This document shows, piece by piece, positions 9,238-19,136 of a DNA stretch of 64,000 nucleotides. Origin of the DNA: Cytophaga sp. FL35 (GTDB lineage: Bacteria; Bacteroidota; Bacteroidia; Flavobacteriales; Flavobacteriaceae). The notes beneath the pieces are model-generated. The model worked only from the letters and a program-made list of their open reading frames with translations, was not told the origin of the DNA and did not search any database. The stretch is from assembly GCF_014349235.1 (NCBI RefSeq), contig NZ_JACSOH010000010.1, forward strand, positions 62,001 to 126,000. Direction: 5' to 3'. The position numbers and the translations under genes were made by a program. Within the stretch, counting starts at the first letter, position 1, and every line of letters starts with the position of its first letter.

Positions 9238-10416
9238 TTAAGCTAATAAAGGTTTCTGATAAGACCAGAATAAAAATAAGTACCGAACGGCTAAGGTAAG
9301 CCAAAGTAGGATCAGAACGGGTGAAAAAGATTGTAATCCCACAAGCCACACAATTGCGCTTACCAGGATTAGGCCTAGGGAGAAAAGGGCATATTTAGCA
9401 ACCCAATTGGGGCCTTTTCTTTTTGAAACTATAAAGGCAACAAAAAGATGTGCTGGAAATGCCCATAAGATGTTATAATTGTCCGCAGTCTGCGTATGAT
9501 TGGTAAAGAACCAAAGAAAGATAATACCGGCACCAATGAGACCGGGTACTAGAAAAAGCACAAAATCTAGCCATCTTCTGCGAGTATTGTTCTTAAAATC
9601 CAAAAAGGTTAGTAATAATACCGCAATCAATATTAGTAGAAACCAAAAGGCAGGGGAGAGTAAAAAAAATGTTGACCTGTCTACGGGTTTGCTTTCAAAG
9701 AGTGTTTTGGCATTTTGGGCCAACGCTTTGTCATTTAAGGTGGCTACCGCAATTTGTTCCATCGTATAATCCGGTAGGAACATATGCTCATAAGGTGTGG
9801 CATAATCATCTACCAAAGAGCCTAAGGCCAAATCAATCCCAAAACCCAGCCACGAATTAATGGAAACAAAATCCCTGATAAGTTCCCTGTGAGAAACAAC
9901 AGGTTTATTTTTTAAATAATCTTCCTCAAACCGGAGTTCGTCTCCAAAGTTTTCTTTAAGAACATCCCATATTTTGGTAGAACAGTTGTCATAAAAGAAA
10001 TCATATTTATAATCCCTGTTTTCAGGTCTATAATTGTTCTCAAGGAATTGGAAGAGTTTTTGCTTTTCCGGAAGGGTTAAGTCGAGAACTTGTTCCTTGA
10101 CCCATCTATTTTCTTCTTCGTAGCTTAACAGAAAATAGGGAAAACTCTGTCTTGCCAAAGTGTAGTCAAGTTTGCCTCTTGCAAATTTTAAAGTGAAATT
10201 GGGCGTAGTAAAATCAAATGTACCGTAGTTGTATACCACATCAATTTTTTGTGAGGCATCATAGACCCTAATGGAACTATGACCAAAGGAAGAATACACT
10301 TGGTCACCCGGCCCACATGTTATAATACTAAGTTGCGATTGTGGAGTAAGTTTTACTTTTTGGCTATATGCATTTAGGCAGAGTGCCGTAAGTAACAATA
10401 GAAATACTTGTCTCAA
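9238..10416 (-). CDS. DUF4105 membrane protein (Lnb-like)
   Basis: Protein of 392 residues. It starts with a signal peptide (MRQVFLLLLTALCLNAYSQ), then a periplasmic domain of about 230 residues with YSSFGHSSIRVYD and FFYDNCSTKIWDVL, giving a His and a Cys that fit a papain-like cysteine enzyme. The last 150 residues contain about five membrane helices. This matches DUF4105 (PF13387). From memory, this family has been linked to lipoprotein N-acylation in Bacteroides (Lnb); treat that as a likely but unproven role here. It is the first gene of the operon with the ABC-F ATPase. Confidence 0.8.
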   Translation of the reverse strand: MRQVFLLLLTALCLNAYSQKVKLTPQSQLSIITCGPGDQVYSSFGHSSIRVYDASQKIDVVYNYGTFDFTTPNFTLKFARGKLDYTLARQSFPYFLLSYEEENRWVKEQVLDLTLPEKQKLFQFLENNYRPENRDYKYDFFYDNCSTKIWDVLKENFGDELRFEEDYLKNKPVVSHRELIRDFVSINSWLGFGIDLALGSLVDDYATPYEHMFLPDYTMEQIAVATLNDKALAQNAKTLFESKPVDRSTFFLLSPAFWFLLILIAVLLLTFLDFKNNTRRRWLDFVLFLVPGLIGAGIIFLWFFTNHTQTADNYNILWAFPAHLFVAFIVSKRKGPNWVAKYALFSLGLILVSAIVWLVGLQSFSPVLILLWLTLAVRYLFLFWSYQKPLLA

Positions 10417-10616
10417 TGGCGTTCTTGTTATGGCAATTAATAGGGCAAAGATGCGAATAAATTATGGTCTTACCTGATTGATGTTAAATTGTGTTATTTT
10501 TACTTTGTAATCGTATCAACAAGGGTGGAAACCTATTTTAAATCTCCCTTTTGTATAAGCAAATTCGGGATTACAACTAGTTTGATCCTGGGGGATTTTT
10601 GAGAAATTTTGCATGT

Positions 10617-11372
10617 ATGAAAAGACATATACCTAATCTTATCACCTTATTGAATGTTTTCTGTGGCTGTATAGCGGTAGTTTTTGCAGTTCTAAATCAA
10701 CTGGAGTTTGCCGCTCTTTTCGTGTTTTTGGGCATATTCTTTGATTTTTTTGACGGACTTGCGGCCAGGCTTTTAAAGGTACAAAGTGACTTAGGTGTTC
10801 AGTTAGATTCGCTTGCAGATATGATTACAAGTGGAGTGGTGCCTGGTATCGTTATGTTTCAGCTATTAGGAATGAGCGAAACCGGTGGTTGGAATGCCGG
10901 AGGCTTTATGGAAGCCGGTTCTGCTGCCGGAAATATATCCATGGTATTTAGACCGTTGCCGCTATTGGGATTTGTTATAACCATGGCTTCGGCATATAGG
11001 CTTGCGAAGTTTAATATCGATGAAAATCAGGTTTCCTCTTTTATAGGGTTGCCTACACCTGCAAATACACTTTTAATATTATCCTTGCCATTAATTTTAT
11101 TTCATAATGGTAGCGATATTTTAAGCGGGATTATTTTAAATCAATGGTTTTTAATTGCGCTAACCTTTCTAAGCGCGTACCTTCTAAATTCAAAAATTGA
11201 GCTTTTCGCCCTAAAATTTAAAAATTGGGGTTTTAAAGATAATGCACTAAGATATATTTTTATAGTATTGAGCTTGGTGCTGTTGGTAACCTTGGAGTAC
11301 CTGGCAATTCCGTTTATAATAGCATTTTATATCATAGCTTCGGTGGTCGTAAAATTGGGAGGCAATAAATAG
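10617..11372 (+). CDS. pssA: CDP-diacylglycerol-serine O-phosphatidyltransferase
   Basis: Makes phosphatidylserine, the precursor of phosphatidylethanolamine, in the inner membrane. The product of 251 residues contains the complete CDP-alcohol phosphotransferase motif DG-x2-AR-x8-G-x3-D-x3-D (starting DGLAARLLKVQSD, about residue 44) and about seven hydrophobic helices, as in the Bacillus-type enzyme. The ATG at 10617 (MKRHIPNLITLLN) fits the family start; a TTG six codons upstream is less likely. The gene converges on lptB, with only four bases between the two stop codons. Confidence 0.93.
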   Translation: MKRHIPNLITLLNVFCGCIAVVFAVLNQLEFAALFVFLGIFFDFFDGLAARLLKVQSDLGVQLDSLADMITSGVVPGIVMFQLLGMSETGGWNAGGFMEAGSAAGNISMVFRPLPLLGFVITMASAYRLAKFNIDENQVSSFIGLPTPANTLLILSLPLILFHNGSDILSGIILNQWFLIALTFLSAYLLNSKIELFALKFKNWGFKDNALRYIFIVLSLVLLVTLEYLAIPFIIAFYIIASVVVKLGGNK

Positions 11373-11376
11373 GGTT

Positions 11377-12117
11377 TTAAAAATCCAATTTCTTCTTACG
11401 TAGTTCAAAATTTTGGCCTAGGTATACTTTACGCACCATTTCATCTGCCGCCAAATCTTCGGGAATTCCTGACTTTAAGATACCTCCCTCGAACATTAGG
11501 TAGGACCTTTCAGTAATGGCCAATGTTTCTTGAACATTGTGGTCCGTTATAAGAATCCCAATGTTTTTGTTCTTTAATTGGGCTACGATGCGTTGAATAT
11601 CTTCAACGGCTACAGGGTCGACCCCGGCAAAAGGTTCATCCAACAAAATGAATTTAGGATCCGTGGCCAATGCCCGGGCAATTTCAGTTCTACGTCTTTC
11701 CCCACCCGAAAGTAGGTCTCCTCTGTTTTTTCTTATATGACCAAGACCAAACTCCTCTATTAGGGACTCCATTTTCATGTGCTGTTCTTTCTTGCTCAGT
11801 TTGGTCAATTGTAAAACACTTAGTATGTTTTTTTCAATACTTAACTTTCTAAAAACCGAGGCTTCTTGGGCTAGATAACCAATACCATTTTGCGCCCTTT
11901 TGTACATGGGGTAATTGGTAATTTCTGTACCGTCTAGAAATATTTTGCCACCGTTTGGTTTAACCAAACCAACAATCATGTAAAATGAGGTTGTTTTACC
12001 GGCACCATTAGGACCTAGTAGACCAATAATCTCTCCTTGATTTACCTCTAGTGATATGCCTTTAACCACTTTACGGCCCCTGTAGGATTTCATTATATTG
12101 TCTGCACGTAACTTCAT
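11377..12117 (-). CDS. lptB: LPS export ABC transporter ATP-binding protein LptB
   Basis: ATPase that powers LPS extraction from the inner membrane with LptF/LptG. The 246 residues include Walker A (GPNGAGKTT), the Q-loop ([12 protein letters not shown]), the signature [16 protein letters not shown], Walker B ([13 protein letters not shown]) and the switch His (ITDHNV), all in family order. The ending [14 protein letters not shown] is typical. It lies downstream of tatC (gap of 85 bases) and probably belongs to the kdsD-tatC-lptB operon. The pairing with the Kdo-pathway gene kdsD makes sense because both serve the LPS. Confidence 0.96.
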   Translation of the reverse strand: MKLRADNIMKSYRGRKVVKGISLEVNQGEIIGLLGPNGAGKTTSFYMIVGLVKPNGGKIFLDGTEITNYPMYKRAQNGIGYLAQEASVFRKLSIEKNILSVLQLTKLSKKEQHMKMESLIEEFGLGHIRKNRGDLLSGGERRRTEIARALATDPKFILLDEPFAGVDPVAVEDIQRIVAQLKNKNIGILITDHNVQETLAITERSYLMFEGGILKSGIPEDLAADEMVRKVYLGQNFELRKKKLDF

Positions 12118-12202
12118 TTATACAATTGTTTAAAAAAGGAAAAGTCGATACATTTTCTAAGTAACATCAAAGAAAAGGGAATCTTTTTACTCAGCGAGGT
12201 GT

Positions 12203-13045
12203 TTACGTTTTCTTTAACCCTTTTTGTTCTTTTCTGGCATCTTTTTTAAGAACGTATCCGGAAATATAAATACTTATTTGATAAAGTATTAAAACCGGTA
12301 CCGCCACTATAATCTGGCTTGCTACATCTGGAGGCGTAATTACTGCAGATAGGATTAGCACGATTACCAAGGCTATTTTTCGATATTTCTTCATTATTTC
12401 CGGGGTAATCAAACCCACCTTGGTCAAAAAGAAAATGATAATGGGTAGTTCAAAAAGAATACCGCATGCAATGACAGCAGAACGTACCGTTCCAATATAG
12501 CTGTCAATATCAAATTCATTTAGAATTTCGGCACTTACCTGATAACTTCCCAAGAAATTAATGGATAAGGGGGCTACTACATAATACCCAAAAAGCACAC
12601 CCATAAAAAATAGGAGTGAGGCTATCAAAATAAATCCTTTTGAATGTTTTCTTTCCTTCTCGTAAAGTCCCGGACTTATGAACTTCCATAATTCATAAAG
12701 TATATATGGAAAACCAAGAATAAAGCCTGCCCAGATAGACGTCCAAATATGCATGGAAAACTGAGCGGACATTTGCCTACTTTGTATACTAAAGGGTAAT
12801 TTATCGGCACAAAAGGCAGAATCAAAACCTAAATAAGTGGCAATATCACAGAACAACTTATAAGTTGGGAAGGACATTTTAGATGGTCCGAAAATGACCG
12901 TATCAAAAATAAAACTCTTTGCGAGGAATGCGACGCTTCCGATAAGGACAACGGCTATAGTGGATCGGATTAGGTGCCAACGTAATTCTTCAAGGTGGTC
13001 TAAAAACGACATTTCGTCGGGAGACTTCTTATTAACTTTCGCCAT
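12203..13045 (-). CDS. tatC: Sec-independent translocase subunit TatC
   Basis: Integral membrane receptor for twin-arginine signal peptides. The protein has 280 residues and six predicted helices. It shows the conserved N-terminal FLDHLEELRWHLI, the motif LYELWKFISPGLYEKERK and the helix with GILFELPIIIFFL. The C-terminal tail is basic and rich in Lys. The ATG shares one base with the kdsD stop codon (13045), so the two are translationally coupled. The LD-carboxypeptidase at 16.6 kb has an RR-FLG N-terminus and could be a substrate. Confidence 0.96.
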   Translation of the reverse strand: MAKVNKKSPDEMSFLDHLEELRWHLIRSTIAVVLIGSVAFLAKSFIFDTVIFGPSKMSFPTYKLFCDIATYLGFDSAFCADKLPFSIQSRQMSAQFSMHIWTSIWAGFILGFPYILYELWKFISPGLYEKERKHSKGFILIASLLFFMGVLFGYYVVAPLSINFLGSYQVSAEILNEFDIDSYIGTVRSAVIACGILFELPIIIFFLTKVGLITPEIMKKYRKIALVIVLILSAVITPPDVASQIIVAVPVLILYQISIYISGYVLKKDARKEQKGLKKT

Positions 13046-14010
13046 TATAATATGCCTTCATTTATCAAATTGTGCAAATGTACAACTCCCACGTATTTTT
13101 TGCCCTCTACACCCAATAATTGTGAAATGCCATTTTCCTGCATGGTTTCCAAAGCTTCAATAGCCAAAACCTTGGTAGATATGGTTTTTGGGTTTGAAGT
13201 CATGATGTCCTTGGCAATCAAGCCACTTATGTTATCGTACTTATTTAACATACGCCTAATATCCCCATCGGTAATAATGCCAACCAACTGTTCATTTTCG
13301 GTCACAGCGGTGACCCCCAACATTTTCTGGCTAATTTCAACAATTACTTCTTTTACACCTGTGGAAAGATGTACTTGCGGAATCTGGTTCTTTGCCACTA
13401 TATCCGCTACGGTTAAATAGAGTTTTTTGCCCAAGGAGCCGCCAGGGTGGTACTTGGCGAAATCTTTACTGGTAAATCCTTTAATTTCCAATAGGGAAAT
13501 TGCCAATGCATCGCCAATGACCATTTGGGCCGTGGTGCTAGTAGTGGGAGCCAAGTTATTGGGGCAGGCTTCCTTTTCAATGAAAGTGTTAAGAGTATAA
13601 TCTGATTCGGACGCTAAATACGATTCCTGATTGCCTGTCATGGCAATTAATGGATTATTCGCACGCTTAAGCAACGGAACCAATAATTTAATCTCAGCAG
13701 TGTTGCCGCTGTTGGAAATGCATATGACCACATCATCTTGCTGTATGGTACCTAAATCCCCATGAATGGCATCTGCGGCATGCATGAAAATGGCCGGGGT
13801 CCCTGTCGAATTTAAGGTGGCAACAATTTTGGAGGCTACAATGGCACTTTTGCCAATACCGGTAACAATTACCCTGCCCTTGGATTTAAGGATGCAATCC
13901 ACAGATTTTGCAAAATCTTCATTCAAAAGGTTGCCTAAATTAAGGATGGCATTCCCCTCCGTTTCAATGGTTTTTTTAGCAATCGAGAGAATAACTTTTG
14001 TATTGCTCAA
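13045..14010 (-). CDS. kdsD: Arabinose-5-phosphate isomerase (KdsD/KpsF family)
   Basis: Interconverts ribulose-5-phosphate and arabinose-5-phosphate, the first step to Kdo for LPS. The 321-residue protein has a SIS domain (about 30-170) with GIGKSAIVASKI and the phosphosugar-binding ICISNSGNTAEI, followed by two CBS domains (about 205-320, GIITDGDIRRML in the first). The domain order and length match the family. It is the first gene of the kdsD-tatC-lptB operon and is divergent from recQ, with a 253-bp region between them. Confidence 0.94.
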   Translation of the reverse strand: MSNTKVILSIAKKTIETEGNAILNLGNLLNEDFAKSVDCILKSKGRVIVTGIGKSAIVASKIVATLNSTGTPAIFMHAADAIHGDLGTIQQDDVVICISNSGNTAEIKLLVPLLKRANNPLIAMTGNQESYLASESDYTLNTFIEKEACPNNLAPTTSTTAQMVIGDALAISLLEIKGFTSKDFAKYHPGGSLGKKLYLTVADIVAKNQIPQVHLSTGVKEVIVEISQKMLGVTAVTENEQLVGIITDGDIRRMLNKYDNISGLIAKDIMTSNPKTISTKVLAIEALETMQENGISQLLGVEGKKYVGVVHLHNLINEGIL

Positions 14011-14263
14011 AGTAGATTCAATGTTAGAAGGTTGTTAACTTTGCGCGCTTTTTAACGCATAAACATGCACTTTTCCTAAAACTATACAAAAAGCCAATGG
14101 TTTAGAAAAGATTGTGCTATATTTAAAGTTACAAAATTACAAAACTAACTATAAGGGAGTTTCACTCCTTTAAAATTAATTTAAATCAAACCTTAATTCC
14201 CCCGCACAAGAAAAATGAATTCTCTTAACTTGTTTTTCAACATTCAACATTATAATATAGCTT

Positions 14264-16474
14264 ATGGCGAGTGATAGACCGGTTGTTAATGATAGCAAAT
14301 TGCATGCGGCGCTCAAAAAGTATTTTGGGTTTGCAGAGTTCAAAGGGCTTCAGCAAGACGTCGTCACCAGTATTTTAGAAGGTAATAACACTTTTGCCAT
14401 CATGCCTACCGGAGGTGGTAAGTCTTTATGTTACCAATTACCGGCGCTTATGCAAGAAGGAACGGCCATTGTGGTATCGCCATTGATCGCCTTGATGAAA
14501 AACCAGGTAGATGCCATTAGAGGTATTTCAGACCAAAACGGTATTGCCCATGTTTTAAATTCTTCTTTAACCAAAACTGAAATAAGACAGGTAAAGCAAG
14601 ATATTTTAGACGGGGTCACCAAATTGCTTTATGTGGCTCCGGAATCCCTTACCAAGGAAGAAAATGTTGAATTTCTCCAAAGTGTAAAGCTATCGTTTAT
14701 AGCGGTAGACGAGGCCCATTGTATATCGGAATGGGGACATGATTTTAGGCCGGAATATAGGAACCTTAGGAATATAGTGAATCGGTTAGATGATTCCATT
14801 CCGGTTATTGGTCTAACGGCCACTGCCACGCCTAAAGTTCAAGAAGATATTATTAAAAATTTGGGCATTACGGGAGCCAAGACTTTTAAGGCTTCCTTTA
14901 ATAGGCCCAATTTATTCTACGAAGTTCGTCCAAAAACAGCCAATATTGATTCCGATATTATCCGCTTTGTAAAGAAAAATGCTGGTAAATCGGGGATAGT
15001 TTACTGTTTAAGCCGTAAGAAGGTGGAAGAGTTGGCACAGGTACTTCAGGTCAACGGGGTGAGTGCCGTTCCCTACCATGCTGGATTTGACGCCAAAACC
15101 CGTTCCAAATATCAGGATATGTTCCTTATGGAGGATGTGGATGTAGTGGTGGCGACAATTGCTTTTGGAATGGGAATAGACAAGCCAGATGTGCGTTTTG
15201 TGATTCACCATGATATTCCTAAGAGCATTGAAAGTTATTATCAGGAAACCGGTAGGGCCGGAAGGGATGACGGGGAAGGGCACTGTCTAGCCTTCTACGC
15301 TTATAAGGACATAGAAAAATTGGAAAAATTTATGTCTAACAAACCGGTGGCCGAACAAGAAATAGGTAACGCCCTTTTACAAGAAGTGGTGGCCTATGCC
15401 GAAACATCCATGAGCCGCAGAAAATTTATGCTCCATTATTTTGGGGAAGAGTTTGATGAGGTAAATGGAGATGGTGCCGATATGGACGATAATGCCCGAA
15501 ACCCCAAGGAAAAAGTTGAAGCCACTGAGGATGTGGTCAAGGTTTTAAAGGCTATAGAGGGTACCAATGAAAAATTTAAGTCCAAGGAAGTAGTAAAAAC
15601 GCTTACGGGAAAAGTAAATGCCTTGATTACCTCCCATAAGGTTGACGACAAGGATGTGTTTGGTTCTGGGTCAGATAAAGGGAAGGAGCATTGGATGGCG
15701 CTTATACGTCAAATGATTGTGGCCGGGCTTGTTAAAAAGGAGATTGAGCAATATGGAATTCTCCATGTCACTCAAAAAGGGAAGGATTTCATGGCCAAGC
15801 CAGACTCTTTTATGATGACCAAAGACCACACCTATACCAGTGCCGGAAATGATGCCATTGTAAGTGCGGGAAAGGCTGCCGTTGCGGACGATAATTTGCT
15901 TAAACAGCTACGAGACCTTCGAAAATCTCAAAGTAAAAAGTTGGGTGTACCGCCGTTTGTGGTATTTCAGGACCCTTCTTTGGAAGATATGGCCATGAAA
16001 TATCCTATTTCTCTAAAAGAGTTGACCAATATCAATGGAGTAGGTGAGGGTAAGGCCAAGAAGTACGGTAAACCTTTTGTGGAATTTATTTCTGCTTATG
16101 TTGAGGAAAATGATGTGGTAAGGCCCGATGATTTGGTGGTTAAAAGTACAGGGGCTAATTCCGCGTTGAAGCTTTATATCATTCAAAATGTGGATAGAAA
16201 GTTGCCTCTTAGTGATATTGCGGATGCCAAAGGACTTGAAATTCCGGAGTTGATCAAGGAAATGGAGCTAATTGTCTATAGCGGTACCAAGCTTAATATC
16301 GATTACTGGATCGATGAAATACTTGATGAGGACCAGCAAGAAGAAATACATGATTATTTTCTAGAGGCAGAGAGCGATAATTTAGAAGAGGCCATGCAGG
16401 AATTTGATGGAGATTACGAGGATGAAGAGTTAAGGCTTTATCGTCTTAAATTCATTAGCGAGGTCGCTAATTAG
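14264..16474 (+). CDS. recQ: ATP-dependent DNA helicase RecQ
   Basis: 3'-5' DNA helicase of 736 residues. The helicase core has Walker A (MPTGGGKSLCYQLP), motif II (DEAHCISEWGHDFRPEY), motif III (GLTATAT) and motif VI (QETGRAGRDDGEG). An RQC region and an HRDC domain (FVVFQDPSLEDMA, about residue 570) follow, then an acidic C-terminal extension. The zinc-binding cysteines of the RQC domain are missing: the place where RecQ normally has CRR...CxxCDxC reads SRRKFMLHYFGEEFD...DMDDNARNP. No cysteine is left there, so the fold must be held without zinc. The gene stands alone and ends at a terminator. Confidence 0.95.
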   Translation: MASDRPVVNDSKLHAALKKYFGFAEFKGLQQDVVTSILEGNNTFAIMPTGGGKSLCYQLPALMQEGTAIVVSPLIALMKNQVDAIRGISDQNGIAHVLNSSLTKTEIRQVKQDILDGVTKLLYVAPESLTKEENVEFLQSVKLSFIAVDEAHCISEWGHDFRPEYRNLRNIVNRLDDSIPVIGLTATATPKVQEDIIKNLGITGAKTFKASFNRPNLFYEVRPKTANIDSDIIRFVKKNAGKSGIVYCLSRKKVEELAQVLQVNGVSAVPYHAGFDAKTRSKYQDMFLMEDVDVVVATIAFGMGIDKPDVRFVIHHDIPKSIESYYQETGRAGRDDGEGHCLAFYAYKDIEKLEKFMSNKPVAEQEIGNALLQEVVAYAETSMSRRKFMLHYFGEEFDEVNGDGADMDDNARNPKEKVEATEDVVKVLKAIEGTNEKFKSKEVVKTLTGKVNALITSHKVDDKDVFGSGSDKGKEHWMALIRQMIVAGLVKKEIEQYGILHVTQKGKDFMAKPDSFMMTKDHTYTSAGNDAIVSAGKAAVADDNLLKQLRDLRKSQSKKLGVPPFVVFQDPSLEDMAMKYPISLKELTNINGVGEGKAKKYGKPFVEFISAYVEENDVVRPDDLVVKSTGANSALKLYIIQNVDRKLPLSDIADAKGLEIPELIKEMELIVYSGTKLNIDYWIDEILDEDQQEEIHDYFLEAESDNLEEAMQEFDGDYEDEELRLYRLKFISEVAN

Positions 16475-16498
16475 CTTTCAGGTAATGAAACTGATGAT

Positions 16499-16538
16499 AA
16501 AAGGGTCCTTGAAATACTATTTCAAGGACCCTTTTTCT
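16499..16538. terminator. Bidirectional terminator between recQ and the LD-carboxypeptidase gene
   Basis: Perfect 16-bp inverted repeat (16499-16514 and 16520-16535) with a 5-nt loop; the stem carries A and T runs at its base, so it can stop transcription from both convergent genes. Confidence 0.9.
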
Positions 16539-16556
16539 TTAAATACACTATTTGGA

Positions 16557-17609
16557 TTAACTAACCGCCTTTTCCAACAATGTAAGCGATAGCCTGTCCG
16601 CATCCATTTCCGCTTCAATTCCTATGGGAAACGTAAAATTATTTTCTACATGGCCAAAACTCAGACCGTAGGCTACTGGAATGCCTAAAGGTTTTAGTCT
16701 ATCTACAAGAACTTCTTTTAAAGAGAATGATAGCTCGTTATTGGAAGAATTACATCCAGCGCAAACTCCAATTGCTATGGCTGCAGCATTTTTAAATGTT
16801 TTGCCTTCAATCAATTGAGTGAGCATACGGTCTATTCTATATGGTGCTTCTTCCACATCCTCAATGCAGACAATGGAATCCGTAAAATCAATCTCATGAG
16901 CCGTACCTATTAAGGCGTTGATCAGTGTTAGGCTACCTCCAGATAATCTTCCTTTTGCCTTGCCTGAAGTAATGGTATAACGTTCGTATTCTGGATTTAG
17001 ACTTTCTTCTTGAGACAATTTTACGTTAGTGAGTTCATAGTTTTTCTTTGGATGCATCAAAACATTTTCCAAATGATTTATGCTATAGGCATCGTTAAGC
17101 GTACTCCCTACAGGTCCATGAAAGGTTACCAGGCCCGTTTCCTTAAAAATGCCGTTTAAAAGTGCCGTGATATCACTGAAGCCAACCAGTACTTTTGGGT
17201 TTTTTCGAATGGAGTCATAGTCAATCATGTCCATAATACGGGTGCAACCATAACCTCCCCGGGCGCAAAGTATACCATCTATTTCAGGATTTGTAAACAT
17301 TTCGTTGAGGTCTTTTGCCCTTTCCTCGTCCGTATTGCTAAAATAACCGTGGTTACCAATTATCCTTTTGGTGTAATGCGGTTTAAAGCCCATTTTGGCC
17401 AGTGTTTCAATAGCGTCTTTGAGTACTTCAGGCTTAACGGCATAACCCGGGGCCACTAAGCCTATTGTATCCCCTTTTTTTAACCCTTTGGGCAGTATTC
17501 TTTCTTGTTGTCCTAAAAAAAGTGGTTTATGGGCGGATAGGACGTTGGGTACTAATAAGGCTCCTGCCCCGGTTAAGGCAGTACCCAAGAATTTTCTACG
17601 GCTGGCCAT
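16557..17609 (-). CDS. LD-carboxypeptidase (peptidase S66), exported
   Basis: Cleaves the L,D-bond of tetrapeptides during murein recycling. The protein has 350 residues. The N-terminus is twin-arginine-like (MASRRKFLGTALTGAGALL), so export by Tat is possible. The S66 catalytic triad is visible: the Ser in GFSDITALL (about residue 138), the Glu in CIEDVEEAPYR and the His in LSFGHVENN. Classical LdcA is cytoplasmic, so the signal sequence is worth noting, but exported S66 proteins occur in Bacteroidota. It is convergent with recQ and transcribed alone. Confidence 0.9.
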   Translation of the reverse strand: MASRRKFLGTALTGAGALLVPNVLSAHKPLFLGQQERILPKGLKKGDTIGLVAPGYAVKPEVLKDAIETLAKMGFKPHYTKRIIGNHGYFSNTDEERAKDLNEMFTNPEIDGILCARGGYGCTRIMDMIDYDSIRKNPKVLVGFSDITALLNGIFKETGLVTFHGPVGSTLNDAYSINHLENVLMHPKKNYELTNVKLSQEESLNPEYERYTITSGKAKGRLSGGSLTLINALIGTAHEIDFTDSIVCIEDVEEAPYRIDRMLTQLIEGKTFKNAAAIAIGVCAGCNSSNNELSFSLKEVLVDRLKPLGIPVAYGLSFGHVENNFTFPIGIEAEMDADRLSLTLLEKAVS

Positions 17610-17642
17610 ATGTTTCGGTTTAAAACGTGAATTTAAAAAGAA

Positions 17643-17668
17643 TAAAAAAAACGGCCACTAGGGCCGTT
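17643..17668 (-). terminator. Intrinsic terminator
   Basis: Stem aacggcc / ggccgtt (17650-17656 and 17662-17668), followed on the minus strand by a T-run. It lies 24 bases after the stop of the carboxypeptidase-regulatory-domain gene. Confidence 0.8.
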
Positions 17669-17691
17669 CTAGTTTATGGATTGAAGTAGGA

Positions 17692-19023
17692 TTATGGAAC
17701 GGAAGCGCCACCGCTTGAATTGGCTCTTCTCAATTGCCGTTGAATTTTTTTAATGGCAGATTCAATGGATTTCTCAGGTTCTATGATGTTGTATTCACCC
17801 CAAAAATCTGGGTCAGCAAAGCCTATAGCCTCATCACTTAGTATTATGGAGGTCTTAATGCGATCTCGGGATTTTGGATAATCAGCAACCATGTTCTTTT
17901 TCCAATCGGTTACTGCCATCTCGCAGGTCATGGTGTAAACGGAGTTGAAAAGTCTTCGGTCCCAGTTTATTTTAAATTCCAATAAGACATTGCTATACCC
18001 ATAATACCATTTTCCATTTTTTTCTCGATAATCTACTCGGTAAGCCACTTCATTGGGCCAGACCTTGGCATTTGCCGGTTTTCGTTTCACAAAGAGTCTG
18101 GAAGCAATTTCTTTGTCCGTTATATTCAGGCTATAAATTGCGCTGGTAAGAATTTTGTTATCGGCATCTATATATAGTTTTCCCTTGTACAAAGGGTCTG
18201 GAATGTATGGTTTTTGAGCAAAGTCTATAACATAGATCAATTTGTTGTTGACCAAGGTGGAGCGATCAAATTTAAAGTCGTAATAATCGATGGACTCCGG
18301 TGAAAAAATATACTCTGGATATTTCATAATATCCACAAAAAGGGCATTAAAAGGTCCTCCTTGTAGCTTAAGTGCTACCGTATCCAATTTGTTATAGTCC
18401 GTACTTTTGCGTGCTTTATAGAGCTTTACTCCATCTTGTTTAAGACTGGTATATGGGGTTTTGTAAATATTTACGACTGCTTCTGAAAGTGAAACATTCT
18501 GTCTTCTCTTTTTAATCGTTTCCCGGTAAAACGCAGTCATTAAGGTTGGATCTTCAAAATAGTTTTCCCCTTTTCTTTTTAGGGTTTCCCGTACCAGGTT
18601 TTCAGCGTCTTTCGGGATAGTCACATTAATTTCGGGCAGTTCTGTAACCGATATATCCATAGTGATACGGTTGTCACCATTTTTAAGCTGGCCTAGAGCA
18701 ATAGTCTTGGTTTTGTAACCCAAAAAGGAGATTATGATATTGGCATCCGTAATATCTTCCGGAACTTTTAAAGAAAATTCGCCTTCTGTATTGGTAATGG
18801 TGCTAATGTTGGATTTTTCAACCATTAGCGATGCAAAAACTAATGGTTTTTTAGTGTCGGAATCAACTACTTCACCTTTGTAGAGTTTAAAATTAGTTTC
18901 TTCTTGGAGTTCTTCTTGAAAAAAAGCGAAAGAATACTCTGTGCCAACGAGTACCGAAAACATCGCAATGCACAGTAAATTAATCCAGAGATTTCTCGCT
19001 ATGTAACCTATTGAGCTTAACAT
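17692..19023 (-). CDS. Exported protein with carboxypeptidase-like regulatory domain
   Basis: Envelope protein of 443 residues. The hydrophobic stretch at about residues 10-34 looks like a signal sequence. Residues about 45-120 form a carboxypeptidase-D regulatory-like beta-sandwich (GEVVDSDTKKPLVFASLMVE, TNTEGEFSLKVP, FLGYKTKTI). The remaining 320 residues have no motif I recognise, but they resemble Bacteroidota outer-surface proteins with YxKGKLYID and WxY repeats (a DUF5686-like region). It has no membrane barrel that I can see. The gene stands alone, flanked by a terminator and a 113-bp gap. Confidence 0.7.
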   Translation of the reverse strand: MLSSIGYIARNLWINLLCIAMFSVLVGTEYSFAFFQEELQEETNFKLYKGEVVDSDTKKPLVFASLMVEKSNISTITNTEGEFSLKVPEDITDANIIISFLGYKTKTIALGQLKNGDNRITMDISVTELPEINVTIPKDAENLVRETLKRKGENYFEDPTLMTAFYRETIKKRRQNVSLSEAVVNIYKTPYTSLKQDGVKLYKARKSTDYNKLDTVALKLQGGPFNALFVDIMKYPEYIFSPESIDYYDFKFDRSTLVNNKLIYVIDFAQKPYIPDPLYKGKLYIDADNKILTSAIYSLNITDKEIASRLFVKRKPANAKVWPNEVAYRVDYREKNGKWYYGYSNVLLEFKINWDRRLFNSVYTMTCEMAVTDWKKNMVADYPKSRDRIKTSIILSDEAIGFADPDFWGEYNIIEPEKSIESAIKKIQRQLRRANSSGGASVP

Positions 19024-19136
19024 GTCTTTGTAATTTGAGGAATTGAGTCTCTCTAAGTTACTAATTTTTAGCTTGATACCCTGTTAAAAAAAAGGTATTG
19101 TTGGGAGCAAATTAAAAGTAATTCAAACTTAGAATG

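Noticed and set aside
14036-14043. TAACTTTG as a recQ promoter
   Set aside because: It matches the -7 consensus, but no TTG lies 17-23 bases upstream and it is about 220 bases from recQ.
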